Part shown: piece after piece, positions 9,144 to 17,063 of the stretch
How positions within the stretch are numbered: the first letter of the stretch is position 1
How the letters are laid out: every line of letters starts with the position of its first letter
Assembly (NCBI RefSeq): GCF_016595215.1
Contig: NZ_JAENHK010000001.1
Span: 806,001 to 870,000, forward strand
DNA length: 64,000 nt
From: Chryseobacterium paridis
GTDB taxonomy: Bacteria > Bacteroidota > Bacteroidia > Flavobacteriales > Weeksellaceae
Direction: 5' to 3'
The notes under the pieces: model-generated
The model's input: only the letters and a program-made list of their open reading frames with translations
Told to the model about the DNA's origin: nothing
Database searches by the model: none
Program-made: the position numbers and the translations under genes

Positions 9144-10112
9144 TTATTTCTCCCAAACTAAAGCACTTGCCCCAAGAATAGCAGCATCCGCCTCATCAAG
9201 TTCACTGAAAACCAGTTTTACTTTATTCCTGAAAATAGAAAGAAGGTTTCTTTCCATATGAAGTTTAGCAGGCTTTAAGATAAAGTCTCCCGCCTTGATA
9301 ACACCTCCAAATAGAAGTATTGCTTCCGGAGAAGAAAACATTACAAAATTAGCTAAAGCTTCTCCTAATTTCTGTCCGGTATATCTGAATACTTCAATAG
9401 CTATAGGATCTCCTTTTAAAGCACATTCGTGCACTGTTTTAGAATTAATTGCCTCTTCAGGATATTGATTTAACATAGACTCTGGAAATTCTGCTCTCAT
9501 TTTTTTAGCGGTGATCGCAATTCCTGTTGCAGATGCGTATGCTTCTAAACTTCCTTCTGAACCTGTACTCCAGTGTTTTCTTCCACCAGGTTTTACAATA
9601 GTATGTCCAAGCTCTCCAGCAAACCCATCGTGTCCGTAAATTAATTTTCCACTGGCTACGATACCACTTCCTACACCTGTTCCCAGAGTAATCATAATGA
9701 AATCTTTCATACCACGTGCCGCACCGAAAAGCATTTCTCCATAAGCTGCAGCATTGGCATCATTGGTGATCGTGCATGGCATATTGAATTTGGCTGTCAT
9801 TAGCTCCGCAAAGGGAACAACTCCTTTCCATGGTAAATTAGGGGCTTGTTCTATAGTTCCAGTATAATAGTTTCCATTAGGCGCACCTACTCCAATTCCA
9901 TCGAAGTTGATTTCATTGCCATATTTTTCAATTAAAGGATGAACTTTCCCATATAAAGCATCGATAAAATCTTCTACCTTCTCATATTCGTCCGTTCTCA
10001 GGTTTCCTTTTTCAAGGACCTCACCTCTATGATTAACCACTCCAAACTTTGTATTGGTTCCTCCAATATCAATTCCTAGGGCAACATGTTTTGATAAATC
10101 TATTAATGACAT
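9144..10112 (-). CDS. ROK-family sugar kinase (glucokinase-like) lacking the zinc cysteines
   Basis: A 322-residue ASKHA-fold kinase. It has the phosphate-binding loop GIDIGGTNTKFG near residue 14, the PNLPWKG and TNDANAAAYGE motifs around the catalytic Asp, GTGVGSGIV for adenine-nucleotide binding, and the GELGHT motif. The family usually continues with a zinc-binding CxCGxxGCLE; here the equivalent segment reads WSTGSEGSLE, so all three cysteines are replaced. The likely reaction is ATP-dependent phosphorylation of glucose or a related hexose in the cytoplasm. There is no DNA-binding domain, so it is an enzyme rather than a ROK repressor. It lies 86 bases downstream of the PepSY gene with no clear terminator between. 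Confidence 0.85.
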   Translation of the reverse strand: MSLIDLSKHVALGIDIGGTNTKFGVVNHRGEVLEKGNLRTDEYEKVEDFIDALYGKVHPLIEKYGNEINFDGIGVGAPNGNYYTGTIEQAPNLPWKGVVPFAELMTAKFNMPCTITNDANAAAYGEMLFGAARGMKDFIMITLGTGVGSGIVASGKLIYGHDGFAGELGHTIVKPGGRKHWSTGSEGSLEAYASATGIAITAKKMRAEFPESMLNQYPEEAINSKTVHECALKGDPIAIEVFRYTGQKLGEALANFVMFSSPEAILLFGGVIKAGDFILKPAKLHMERNLLSIFRNKVKLVFSELDEADAAILGASALVWEK

Positions 10113-10198
10113 TTCTATTCTTATAATTCTAAAGGGTTAAAATTATAAAAAAGATTGTATTAATGAATTATTAACGAAGAATTTATTAAAAAAAGTTT

Positions 10199-11407
10199 TT
10201 AAGCTGTTTTGGGTGTTTTCTTTTTTCTTCTTCCCCACCAAACCAGGAATCCAGTTACTGGTAATGAGGCACATATGAGACTCACAATAAAGGCAATGAT
10301 CTTTGTTGGAAGTCCTAAAATAGATCCTACATGGATATCATAATTGGCTCCAACCGTTTTTTCTCCAAAATTTTTGTCTTTAGGATCGTGAGTATGAAGA
10401 AGTTCACCAGAATTTTCATCAAAGATTAAGCTGCTGCTTTTGTGATAAGAATAAGAAAGGTGCTTTACATAGACTTCAAAATTCGGATGTTCGTGATCAT
10501 CCATATGTTCATGCCCAAGATCGATGGCAAAACCAAAAGAATCAGGATATTTTGCTTTAACAGTATTGCTGATCTTATCTAAAGTGCCTTCTGCTCTTTG
10601 TTCTATAGGAGCTTTTGTTTTGATGCTCGAGAAGTCCGGATAAACGGTATTTCCACCTGAGAATATAACATAAATAGCGGCCTGTACTACAAAGAATGCA
10701 TAAAATAATCCTGTAATAGAAAATATTAAAGCAAAAATAGAAGCATAGAAACCAAGTATATTATGAAGATCGTAGTTCTTTCTTTTCCAGCTTTTGATAT
10801 TTTTCCATTTAAAAGAAAAGCGCTGTTTTCTTGCAGCCTTATTTTTAGGCCACCATAAGATAATTCCTGTGATCAGCATGATGACGAAAATAATAACAGG
10901 AATACCTACTACATAAGTTCCCCAGTCTTGTTTTAGAAGATAGCTCCAGTGGATCATCTTTACAATCTGGAAGAATCCATTTTTCTCATCATACGTTCTT
11001 AGAACTTTTCCGGTATAAGGGTTTACATAGGCTGCTTTGTAGACAGGAAATTCATCAAAATAATTCCATGCATTATTGTTATGCTCATACCAGTAGAAGA
11101 TATATGACATCTTTTTATCGATAGGAATATTCACCCAATGCACAGGATATTTCTCCTTTACCTCTTCTGTGACAGATCTTTCCAGAACTCTGATTGGTAA
11201 TATCTGTTTTTGATCAATATTTTGCTCATTGTGGTAGATAACATCTTTTCGGGTAATGTTTTCAATTTCATCTTTAAAAACATATAGTGCTCCTGTGATG
11301 GAGATAATGAAAATTAAAAATCCAATCCCCAGCCCGAACCACAAATGCAGTTTGGCTGACCATTTTTTAAAGAATCCCGGCTTTTTCTTATGATGTTTTT
11401 TCTTCAT
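10199..11407 (-). CDS. PepSY-associated TM-helix protein (siderophore/heme reductase-like), copy 1
   Basis: A 402-residue inner membrane protein with a Lys/His-rich N terminus (KKKHHKKK). It has four likely membrane segments: after KLHLWFGLGIG, around VVGIPVIIFVIMLITGIILWWP, after YDLHNILGFYAS, and the C-terminal LGLPTKIIAFIVSLICASLPVTGF. Histidines next to the helices (LHLWFG, MIHWS, YDLHN, YDIHVG) fit the PepSY_TM family. Known relatives such as FoxB and PiuB act in reduction of siderophore-bound iron. The protein is closely related to the product of 13576-14778 and sits at the end of the receptor operon, 51 bases after the receptor stop. Function in iron release is inference from family and context. 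Confidence 0.85.
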   Translation of the reverse strand: MKKKHHKKKPGFFKKWSAKLHLWFGLGIGFLIFIISITGALYVFKDEIENITRKDVIYHNEQNIDQKQILPIRVLERSVTEEVKEKYPVHWVNIPIDKKMSYIFYWYEHNNNAWNYFDEFPVYKAAYVNPYTGKVLRTYDEKNGFFQIVKMIHWSYLLKQDWGTYVVGIPVIIFVIMLITGIILWWPKNKAARKQRFSFKWKNIKSWKRKNYDLHNILGFYASIFALIFSITGLFYAFFVVQAAIYVIFSGGNTVYPDFSSIKTKAPIEQRAEGTLDKISNTVKAKYPDSFGFAIDLGHEHMDDHEHPNFEVYVKHLSYSYHKSSSLIFDENSGELLHTHDPKDKNFGEKTVGANYDIHVGSILGLPTKIIAFIVSLICASLPVTGFLVWWGRRKKKTPKTA

Positions 11408-11458
11408 ATCGTAACAGAACGTCTGGCAAAGATAACGCTTAACTTTTATTTAGTTTAA

Positions 11459-13576
11459 TTAAAATTTATATTCAATCATGAAAGTTCCTCTCATCCCTAA
11501 AGAATTGATGAACTCACTGTCTCGTGCAGACCACCACGCAATGGAAGGCTGGTATAATTTATTAAACAGGTTTTCAATTCCTAAAGAAACTTTCCAGTTG
11601 TTGCTGACTTCGTAGCTTGATCTGAAGTTGAAAACAGTATATTCAGCGACTTTTCCTTCTCCATAAGCATACTGTCCGGTCTTTGCATTAGGTTCAAATC
11701 TATCCTGAGCAAAAGAATGCAGCATATCCACACCTAATGATAAAGTTCTAGTTGGTCTTACCTGAACATAAGCTAAAACTTTTGGGGCTGAAATACGGCT
11801 GTTATTAATTTTCACTGAATAATCTCCGTCATTTTTTATAGAAGTAATTCCTTCCATCCAACTGTAACTTCCTCCGAAATTGATCCATTTTGCAGGCGTA
11901 AAATGTAAAAATCCTTCTACACCATATACAATCTCAGGAGACCGTTGAATAGTTAAGGCACGATCTGGACTTTGAACAAATGATGCCCCAAGTTTTGAGG
12001 TACTTACATATGATGTAATCTCATAATTGATCCATTTTGAAATCTGTCCTGTTGCCCCGAATTCATAATTGTTGACGATGATAGGCTTTGTTTCAAGGTT
12101 TTGTATGGTTCCTTGTGTTGAAGTCCTTAAAATCCTTCCCAGTTCATTAATAGAGTAGGCTTGTGAGAAGCTTCCGAATAAATTCAGATAATTCTCAATA
12201 TTATAACGTACTCCGATATTTCCTACGAAGGCATTGTATTTTAATGTTCCTCCGGTTACGAAAATACTTTGTGTGAACGTTCCATCACTTTTGATGGATG
12301 ATAATGTATTGAAGTCTCCGGCTTTTACTTTTATATTTTCGTATCGAACTCCTCCTTTGATGGTTAGCTTTTTAAGTAAATCAATTTTAATTAAAGCAAA
12401 AGGAGCAATATTGGTCATGTCCATATCTGGAGTCCAATAACGACCATCTTCCAGCTTCTGAACAGTTTGGTCATTTAGTACATCCATTCCATAAATAATT
12501 TCTGCCTGTGAATTTTGAGCATTCCATAATTGGGTATCCAGATTTACTCTGGCTCCTTTTTTCTTTGAAATAACATTAGATTGACCTCCATTCAGGAAAG
12601 TGTCACTATATCCGTATACTGTCCTGAAATCCTGATAATAAAGGTTTACATTTAATGATGTTCCGTTGAAAAGATTTTTGTTATCGTAGCTTAATTTATA
12701 GTTGTGGTTTCTTGGAGTTCCCTGTGGAGTCGTTTCCAGATTCTTTCCTCTTCCCTCACCAATGGTGGGAGTAATTCCGTACTTCCCGGTTTTTAAACCT
12801 AAATCCAGATCAGATTTTGATGCATAGCCAATATATGAAGCCTCAATTCTTTGATTTTGATTAAGATCATAACCCAATTTAAGCATTCCATTATAATTGT
12901 CCATTTTTGCCGTGCTATATGTAGGACTTAGACTTACTCCATCACCGTCTTTCATGTAACCTGTTCTTTCATAAGCTAGAGAGGCTACGTAGTCGAACTT
13001 GTTTGTGATCTTTCCAGATAAAAGCTGACTTGCTCTGAAGCCTAACGTCCCGCCGTATGGTTGGCCTGTAATACCAATTTGAGAGACCCCTGATATTTTT
13101 TGATCAGATTTACTTCTTTTGGTGATGTAGTTGATGATACCTCCATCTGCACCATTTCCATAAATAGATGAAGCTCCTTTGATCACTTCAATTCTTTCAA
13201 TAACCGATGGATCGATTGATCTTATATCTCTGGCTCCGTTTCTCAATGGAGTTGATTGTGGAATTCCGTCGATAAGCACTAAAACCTGACGTCCTCTTAA
13301 TGTTTGTCCAGAATTGGAAGTTTGTCCTGAACTTGTTCCCAAACTTGGAACGGTGTATTGGAGGATACTTGTGATATCTGAATTAACAGTTAATTGAGAT
13401 TGAACCTGTTTTTCTCCAACAATCGTAATAGAGCTTGGTACCTCTTTGATACTTTCTTTTTTTCTGGAGGCAGTCAGTACTACCTCTTCAACATTCTTGG
13501 TTTGTAATGTGTCTTTGACTTGAGCGAAAGCAGCAACTGTTCCCAGACATGCTACCGATAAAAGTACCTTTTTCAT
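11459..13576 (-). CDS. TonB-dependent outer membrane receptor (ferric siderophore type)
   Basis: The start at 13576 gives 705 residues with a clean signal peptide (MKKVLLSVACLGTVAAFAQ). An upstream in-frame ATG at 13648 would add 24 residues that merely read through the previous gene's 3' end. The plug follows, with VEEVVLTASRKKESIKEVP as an N-terminal segment, LRGRQVLVLIDGIP, and ERIEVIKGASSIYGNGADGG. A 22-strand-type barrel ends in a terminal Phe (IEYKF). Its ATG overlaps the stop of the upstream PepSY gene (TAATG), so the two are translationally coupled. It resembles siderophore receptors of the FecA/IutA type; the ligand is unknown. Confidence 0.9.
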   Translation of the reverse strand: MKKVLLSVACLGTVAAFAQVKDTLQTKNVEEVVLTASRKKESIKEVPSSITIVGEKQVQSQLTVNSDITSILQYTVPSLGTSSGQTSNSGQTLRGRQVLVLIDGIPQSTPLRNGARDIRSIDPSVIERIEVIKGASSIYGNGADGGIINYITKRSKSDQKISGVSQIGITGQPYGGTLGFRASQLLSGKITNKFDYVASLAYERTGYMKDGDGVSLSPTYSTAKMDNYNGMLKLGYDLNQNQRIEASYIGYASKSDLDLGLKTGKYGITPTIGEGRGKNLETTPQGTPRNHNYKLSYDNKNLFNGTSLNVNLYYQDFRTVYGYSDTFLNGGQSNVISKKKGARVNLDTQLWNAQNSQAEIIYGMDVLNDQTVQKLEDGRYWTPDMDMTNIAPFALIKIDLLKKLTIKGGVRYENIKVKAGDFNTLSSIKSDGTFTQSIFVTGGTLKYNAFVGNIGVRYNIENYLNLFGSFSQAYSINELGRILRTSTQGTIQNLETKPIIVNNYEFGATGQISKWINYEITSYVSTSKLGASFVQSPDRALTIQRSPEIVYGVEGFLHFTPAKWINFGGSYSWMEGITSIKNDGDYSVKINNSRISAPKVLAYVQVRPTRTLSLGVDMLHSFAQDRFEPNAKTGQYAYGEGKVAEYTVFNFRSSYEVSNNWKVSLGIENLFNKLYQPSIAWWSARDSEFINSLGMRGTFMIEYKF

Positions 13577-14778
13577 TATATTTTTTTCCCTTGTTTCTTT
13601 CTTTTTCCCCACCAAACCAAAAAGCCGGTTACGGGTAATGAAGTGCAAATAAGGCCTGCTATAAACCAGATGATTTTACCTGCCAGACCAAAATAAGATC
13701 CTGTATGGATATCATAATTGGCATTGGAATATTTTTCAGCAGTATTTAACTTCTGATGAGGTCTGTTTGCTAATAGTTTTCCTGAGTGTTTATCGAATAT
13801 GAGAACATTTCTGTCACTGAACCTACCGTCTTTTTGGTAAATGGTGACAGGAATATTTTTCAGATCTTTTCCTTTTTTATTTTTTCCATTCAATGGCATT
13901 CTGAAGCTTGAAGAAGTCGAATATAATTTTCTTGTTTCGTAGATAGCCAGATCGAAAACAGCCTTATTTTTTTGTAGTAAAGAGTCCGGAGAAGCCAGTT
14001 CTTTTTCCTTTGGAAGATTAATGGAACCGGATAGTGCAAAGTTGAAAGCATTTTTTACATAAGGATAGGTAAAGTAAATACCCGTAATGCTCATTAGCAA
14101 GGCAATAAATGAGGCGTAGAAACCTAAAACATTGTGAAGGTCATAGTTTTTCCTTTTCCAGGTTTTTACATTTTTCCAGTTGAACCAAAAACGTCCTTTT
14201 CTGGCTTTTTTATTTTGAGGCCACCAAAGAATAATTCCGGTAATCAACATGATAATAAAAAGAACGACAGGTATTCCAACAACATAAGGACCCCATTCAG
14301 ATTTCAGAAGGAGACTCCAGTGAAGTGATTTTAGAATCGGAAAGATGTCATATTTTTCGTTATAGACTCCTAAAATTTCACCGGTGTATTGATTAACATA
14401 TACCTGTTTATTAATAAGAATTCCTTGAAAATAATTCCATTCCTCCTTACTTTTTTTATAATATAAGAAGCTATAAGACTTGCTTTTGTCTAATGGAATT
14501 TCAACTGAGTTGATGGGATACTTTTCATTAAGTTCCAATGTTATTTTTTCACGAAGAAGCTCAACAGATAATGGCTGATCTTTTATAGTTTCTTTTTTGA
14601 TTTCAATTGCATCTTTTCGAAGTACATTTTGAATCTCATCTTTAAAAACATACAAAGTCCCAGATAAAGAAACAATAAATACAATAAGACCTACAGATAA
14701 ACCAAACCACAAATGTAATTTGGAAGACCATTTCTTTGTAGCAGATGGTTTCTTTTTATGATGATGTTTTTTATGCAT
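13576..14778 (-). CDS. PepSY-associated TM-helix protein, copy 2
   Basis: A 400-residue paralogue of the protein at 10199-11407, with the same layout: a His/Lys-rich N terminus (HKKHHHKKK), KLHLWFGLSVG before the first membrane helix, VVGIPVVLFIIMLITGIILWWP, YDLHNVLGFYAS and a C-terminal GKIIWFIAGLICTSLPVTGF helix. The periplasmic loop between the first two helices carries the PepSY repeat and a SLHWSLLL segment. It is expected to work at the inner membrane with the coupled receptor, possibly reducing incoming ferric siderophore. Its start codon lies only five bases after a terminator-type hairpin (14783-14812), so its expression may depend on read-through. Confidence 0.85.
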   Translation of the reverse strand: MHKKHHHKKKPSATKKWSSKLHLWFGLSVGLIVFIVSLSGTLYVFKDEIQNVLRKDAIEIKKETIKDQPLSVELLREKITLELNEKYPINSVEIPLDKSKSYSFLYYKKSKEEWNYFQGILINKQVYVNQYTGEILGVYNEKYDIFPILKSLHWSLLLKSEWGPYVVGIPVVLFIIMLITGIILWWPQNKKARKGRFWFNWKNVKTWKRKNYDLHNVLGFYASFIALLMSITGIYFTYPYVKNAFNFALSGSINLPKEKELASPDSLLQKNKAVFDLAIYETRKLYSTSSSFRMPLNGKNKKGKDLKNIPVTIYQKDGRFSDRNVLIFDKHSGKLLANRPHQKLNTAEKYSNANYDIHTGSYFGLAGKIIWFIAGLICTSLPVTGFLVWWGKRKKQGKKI

Positions 14779-14782
14779 AGTA

Positions 14783-14812
14783 AAAAGTTAGCCGAGCAGT
14801 CGGCTAACTTTT
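14783..14812 (-). terminator. Strong hairpin between receptor and PepSY genes (terminator or attenuator)
   Basis: AAAAGTTAGCCGA and TCGGCTAACTTTT form a perfect 13-bp stem around GCAG. On the minus strand it is followed by TTTTTAC and then the PepSY ATG five bases further on. It can end transcription of the 14820-17027 receptor gene and would also mask the region just before the PepSY start. Confidence 0.8.
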
Positions 14813-14819
14813 GTTTTAT

Positions 14820-17027
14820 TTAGAATTTGTATCCTATTGATAGTCTGAAGTTTCTTGGAGCATCTGCTTGGTAATAGTAGTAATTTCCGTAAGGAGAACC
14901 TGAGTACAAGTATCTGTTAAATACATTGAATACATTTATTCCTACTCTAAACTTGGTGTTTTCCCAAGAAGCACCCGCGTCAAACTTTACATAATCTCCC
15001 ATTTGTAAAGAGTTGGTAGCTCCCCAATCCCAGCTGCTTCTGCCTGCTAGGTATGTACCCCCAAAACTTAATCCAAAACCTTCTAATATGCCATTAGTAA
15101 ATGTATAATTTAACCAACCATTTGCTGTGTGTTTTGCATATCCTGGAACTTTATCTCCTTTTTTTGCTTTTGCTGTAGTTTCAGTGAATTTATTTTCTGT
15201 AAAGGCATAATTAAAGATCGCATTGAACCCTTTTACAATTTCACCTTTAAGATCAAACTCTACCCCTTGCACTCTTGTCTTTCCAAGAAGAATTGAATAT
15301 CTTCCGTTTGGATTATTTGTTTGGTCAGGATCTCCTGTAATCTCATTATTTTTGTTGATGTTATATAATGATAAAGTAGTATTCCATTTTCCCGCGAACC
15401 AGTCTTTTTTAACACCAACTTCTATATTACTACCAGTTAATGGAGTAGCGGTTGTTCCGTCTCTAAATAGACCAGCCTGTGGTACGAAAGTCTGATCATA
15501 CAAAGCATAAGCTGCTAAGCTTTCATTTACTGAATAACTTAATCCAATACGAGGAGTAATTCTGTTAGCTTCAGATTTGGTTCCATAGTTTATCTCTTTT
15601 ACATTAGTGTAACGTGCAGCAAGAGTAAGTCTTAGAGCATCATTGAAGAACCCTAATTCATCCTGTAAATACAAACCTGTATAATTTTGATCTATGGTAC
15701 TTCCAGCACCTGCTCTTGTTGAAAGAGGAGTACTTTTATTAAAGGCTTTGTAATTCTCCGTATTATTAGGTCCGGAATACCCATTTATTCCATTGATATC
15801 ATAATTACTAGTATTGGTATTGTACCAATAGTTATGGTCAGCAACTGTATTGGTAGCAGAGGCATCTCCATTAGCATTAAACTTATCTAAGTTATATCCC
15901 TGAGACCAGTCTGCCATATATTTTTTACTTCCTAAATCAAGACCAGCTAGAATTTTGTGAGAAACAGATCCTGTTTTTACATAACCATTTAAGAAAACCT
16001 GTCCAAATTTCATCGTGTTATCAGCTTCCCAATAGTTTACACGACGGATCATGTAGCCATTTTCGAAATTACTTGGCCAAATGTCACTACCCATAGTATA
16101 CTCATTTACATAAGTTAGCTGAGAAGTTAATTTCCAGTTATTATTGAACTTATGCTGTAAGTTGATATTAACAGTATTATTATCTACTTTAGTCGGGTCA
16201 ATGCTTGGATCGGTAACGGTGTATCCAACAGGCTTCGCTCTATAACCTTCAAAAGAGAAGACATAAGCAGAACCTACTTCAGACATTTTTGCTTTTTGAT
16301 AGATATACTCTGCAGTTAAAGTCGTTTTATCAGAAAGATTAACTTTTAATGAAGGGTTGATAATGTATCTGTCATTAAACTCATAGTCTCTGAAACTGTT
16401 TTTATTCTGAGCCATTAAGTTTAATCTGAAAGCAACTTTATCAGTAATCTTAGTATCAATATCGGTTTCTCCTCTGTACATATTAAAGCTTCCAAGAGTT
16501 ACTCTTGCAGATCCGTTTAATGACTGTCCGGTTGGCTTTTTGGTTACGATGTTGTAAATACCACTTGGTTCACCGTTTGACATCAGGAACCCTGATGGTC
16601 CTTTGATGAACTCGATGTGATCGACAAAGCTCATATCCTCACTAAGAGGTCCCCAGTTAGAAGTAACATTTACTCCGTTCATGAAAGCGGCTGCTCTTGA
16701 ACCTCTCATGTTAACTCTTGTATACATATCACCCCAGTGCTCCAATCTTTGTGCTCCGGCAACGTTTCTTAGAACTCCATCACTTAAAGTCGTTACTTGT
16801 TGATCTTCTAAAGCTCTATTCGTAATAATAGAAATGTTTTGAGGAATTTTAATAAGCGCTTCATCTAAACGCATCGAAGAAGAACCTTCTTTTTCTACAT
16901 ATTTTTTGTAGTATTTTCCGCTCACTACAACTTCTTCAATATCATTTGATTTGATCGTATCTTTTTTTTCCTGAGCGAATGCCATCATTGATGATAGTAA
17001 AGCAACTCCTATTATTACCTTTTTCAT
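14820..17027 (-). CDS. TonB-dependent siderophore receptor (FhuA/FhuE-like)
   Basis: A 735-residue outer membrane protein with signal MKKVIIGVALLSSMMAFAQ. The plug shows the siderophore-receptor pattern: IEEVVVSGKY as N-terminal segment, PQNISIITN, VLRNVAGAQRLEHWGD, VNMRGSRAAAFMNGVN and IEFIKGPSGFLMSNGEPSGIYNIVTKKP. The barrel ends with RLSIGYKF. These motifs fit the TonB-siderophor family that includes FhuE and FpvA, so a ferric hydroxamate or similar complex is a plausible ligand. It begins 36 bases after the stop of the upstream receptor gene, with no terminator between, and ends before the hairpin at 14783-14812. Confidence 0.92.
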   Translation of the reverse strand: MKKVIIGVALLSSMMAFAQEKKDTIKSNDIEEVVVSGKYYKKYVEKEGSSSMRLDEALIKIPQNISIITNRALEDQQVTTLSDGVLRNVAGAQRLEHWGDMYTRVNMRGSRAAAFMNGVNVTSNWGPLSEDMSFVDHIEFIKGPSGFLMSNGEPSGIYNIVTKKPTGQSLNGSARVTLGSFNMYRGETDIDTKITDKVAFRLNLMAQNKNSFRDYEFNDRYIINPSLKVNLSDKTTLTAEYIYQKAKMSEVGSAYVFSFEGYRAKPVGYTVTDPSIDPTKVDNNTVNINLQHKFNNNWKLTSQLTYVNEYTMGSDIWPSNFENGYMIRRVNYWEADNTMKFGQVFLNGYVKTGSVSHKILAGLDLGSKKYMADWSQGYNLDKFNANGDASATNTVADHNYWYNTNTSNYDINGINGYSGPNNTENYKAFNKSTPLSTRAGAGSTIDQNYTGLYLQDELGFFNDALRLTLAARYTNVKEINYGTKSEANRITPRIGLSYSVNESLAAYALYDQTFVPQAGLFRDGTTATPLTGSNIEVGVKKDWFAGKWNTTLSLYNINKNNEITGDPDQTNNPNGRYSILLGKTRVQGVEFDLKGEIVKGFNAIFNYAFTENKFTETTAKAKKGDKVPGYAKHTANGWLNYTFTNGILEGFGLSFGGTYLAGRSSWDWGATNSLQMGDYVKFDAGASWENTKFRVGINVFNVFNRYLYSGSPYGNYYYYQADAPRNFRLSIGYKF

Positions 17028-17063
17028 TGTTTATATTATCCTTATGTGTGTTGAATTATTTAA

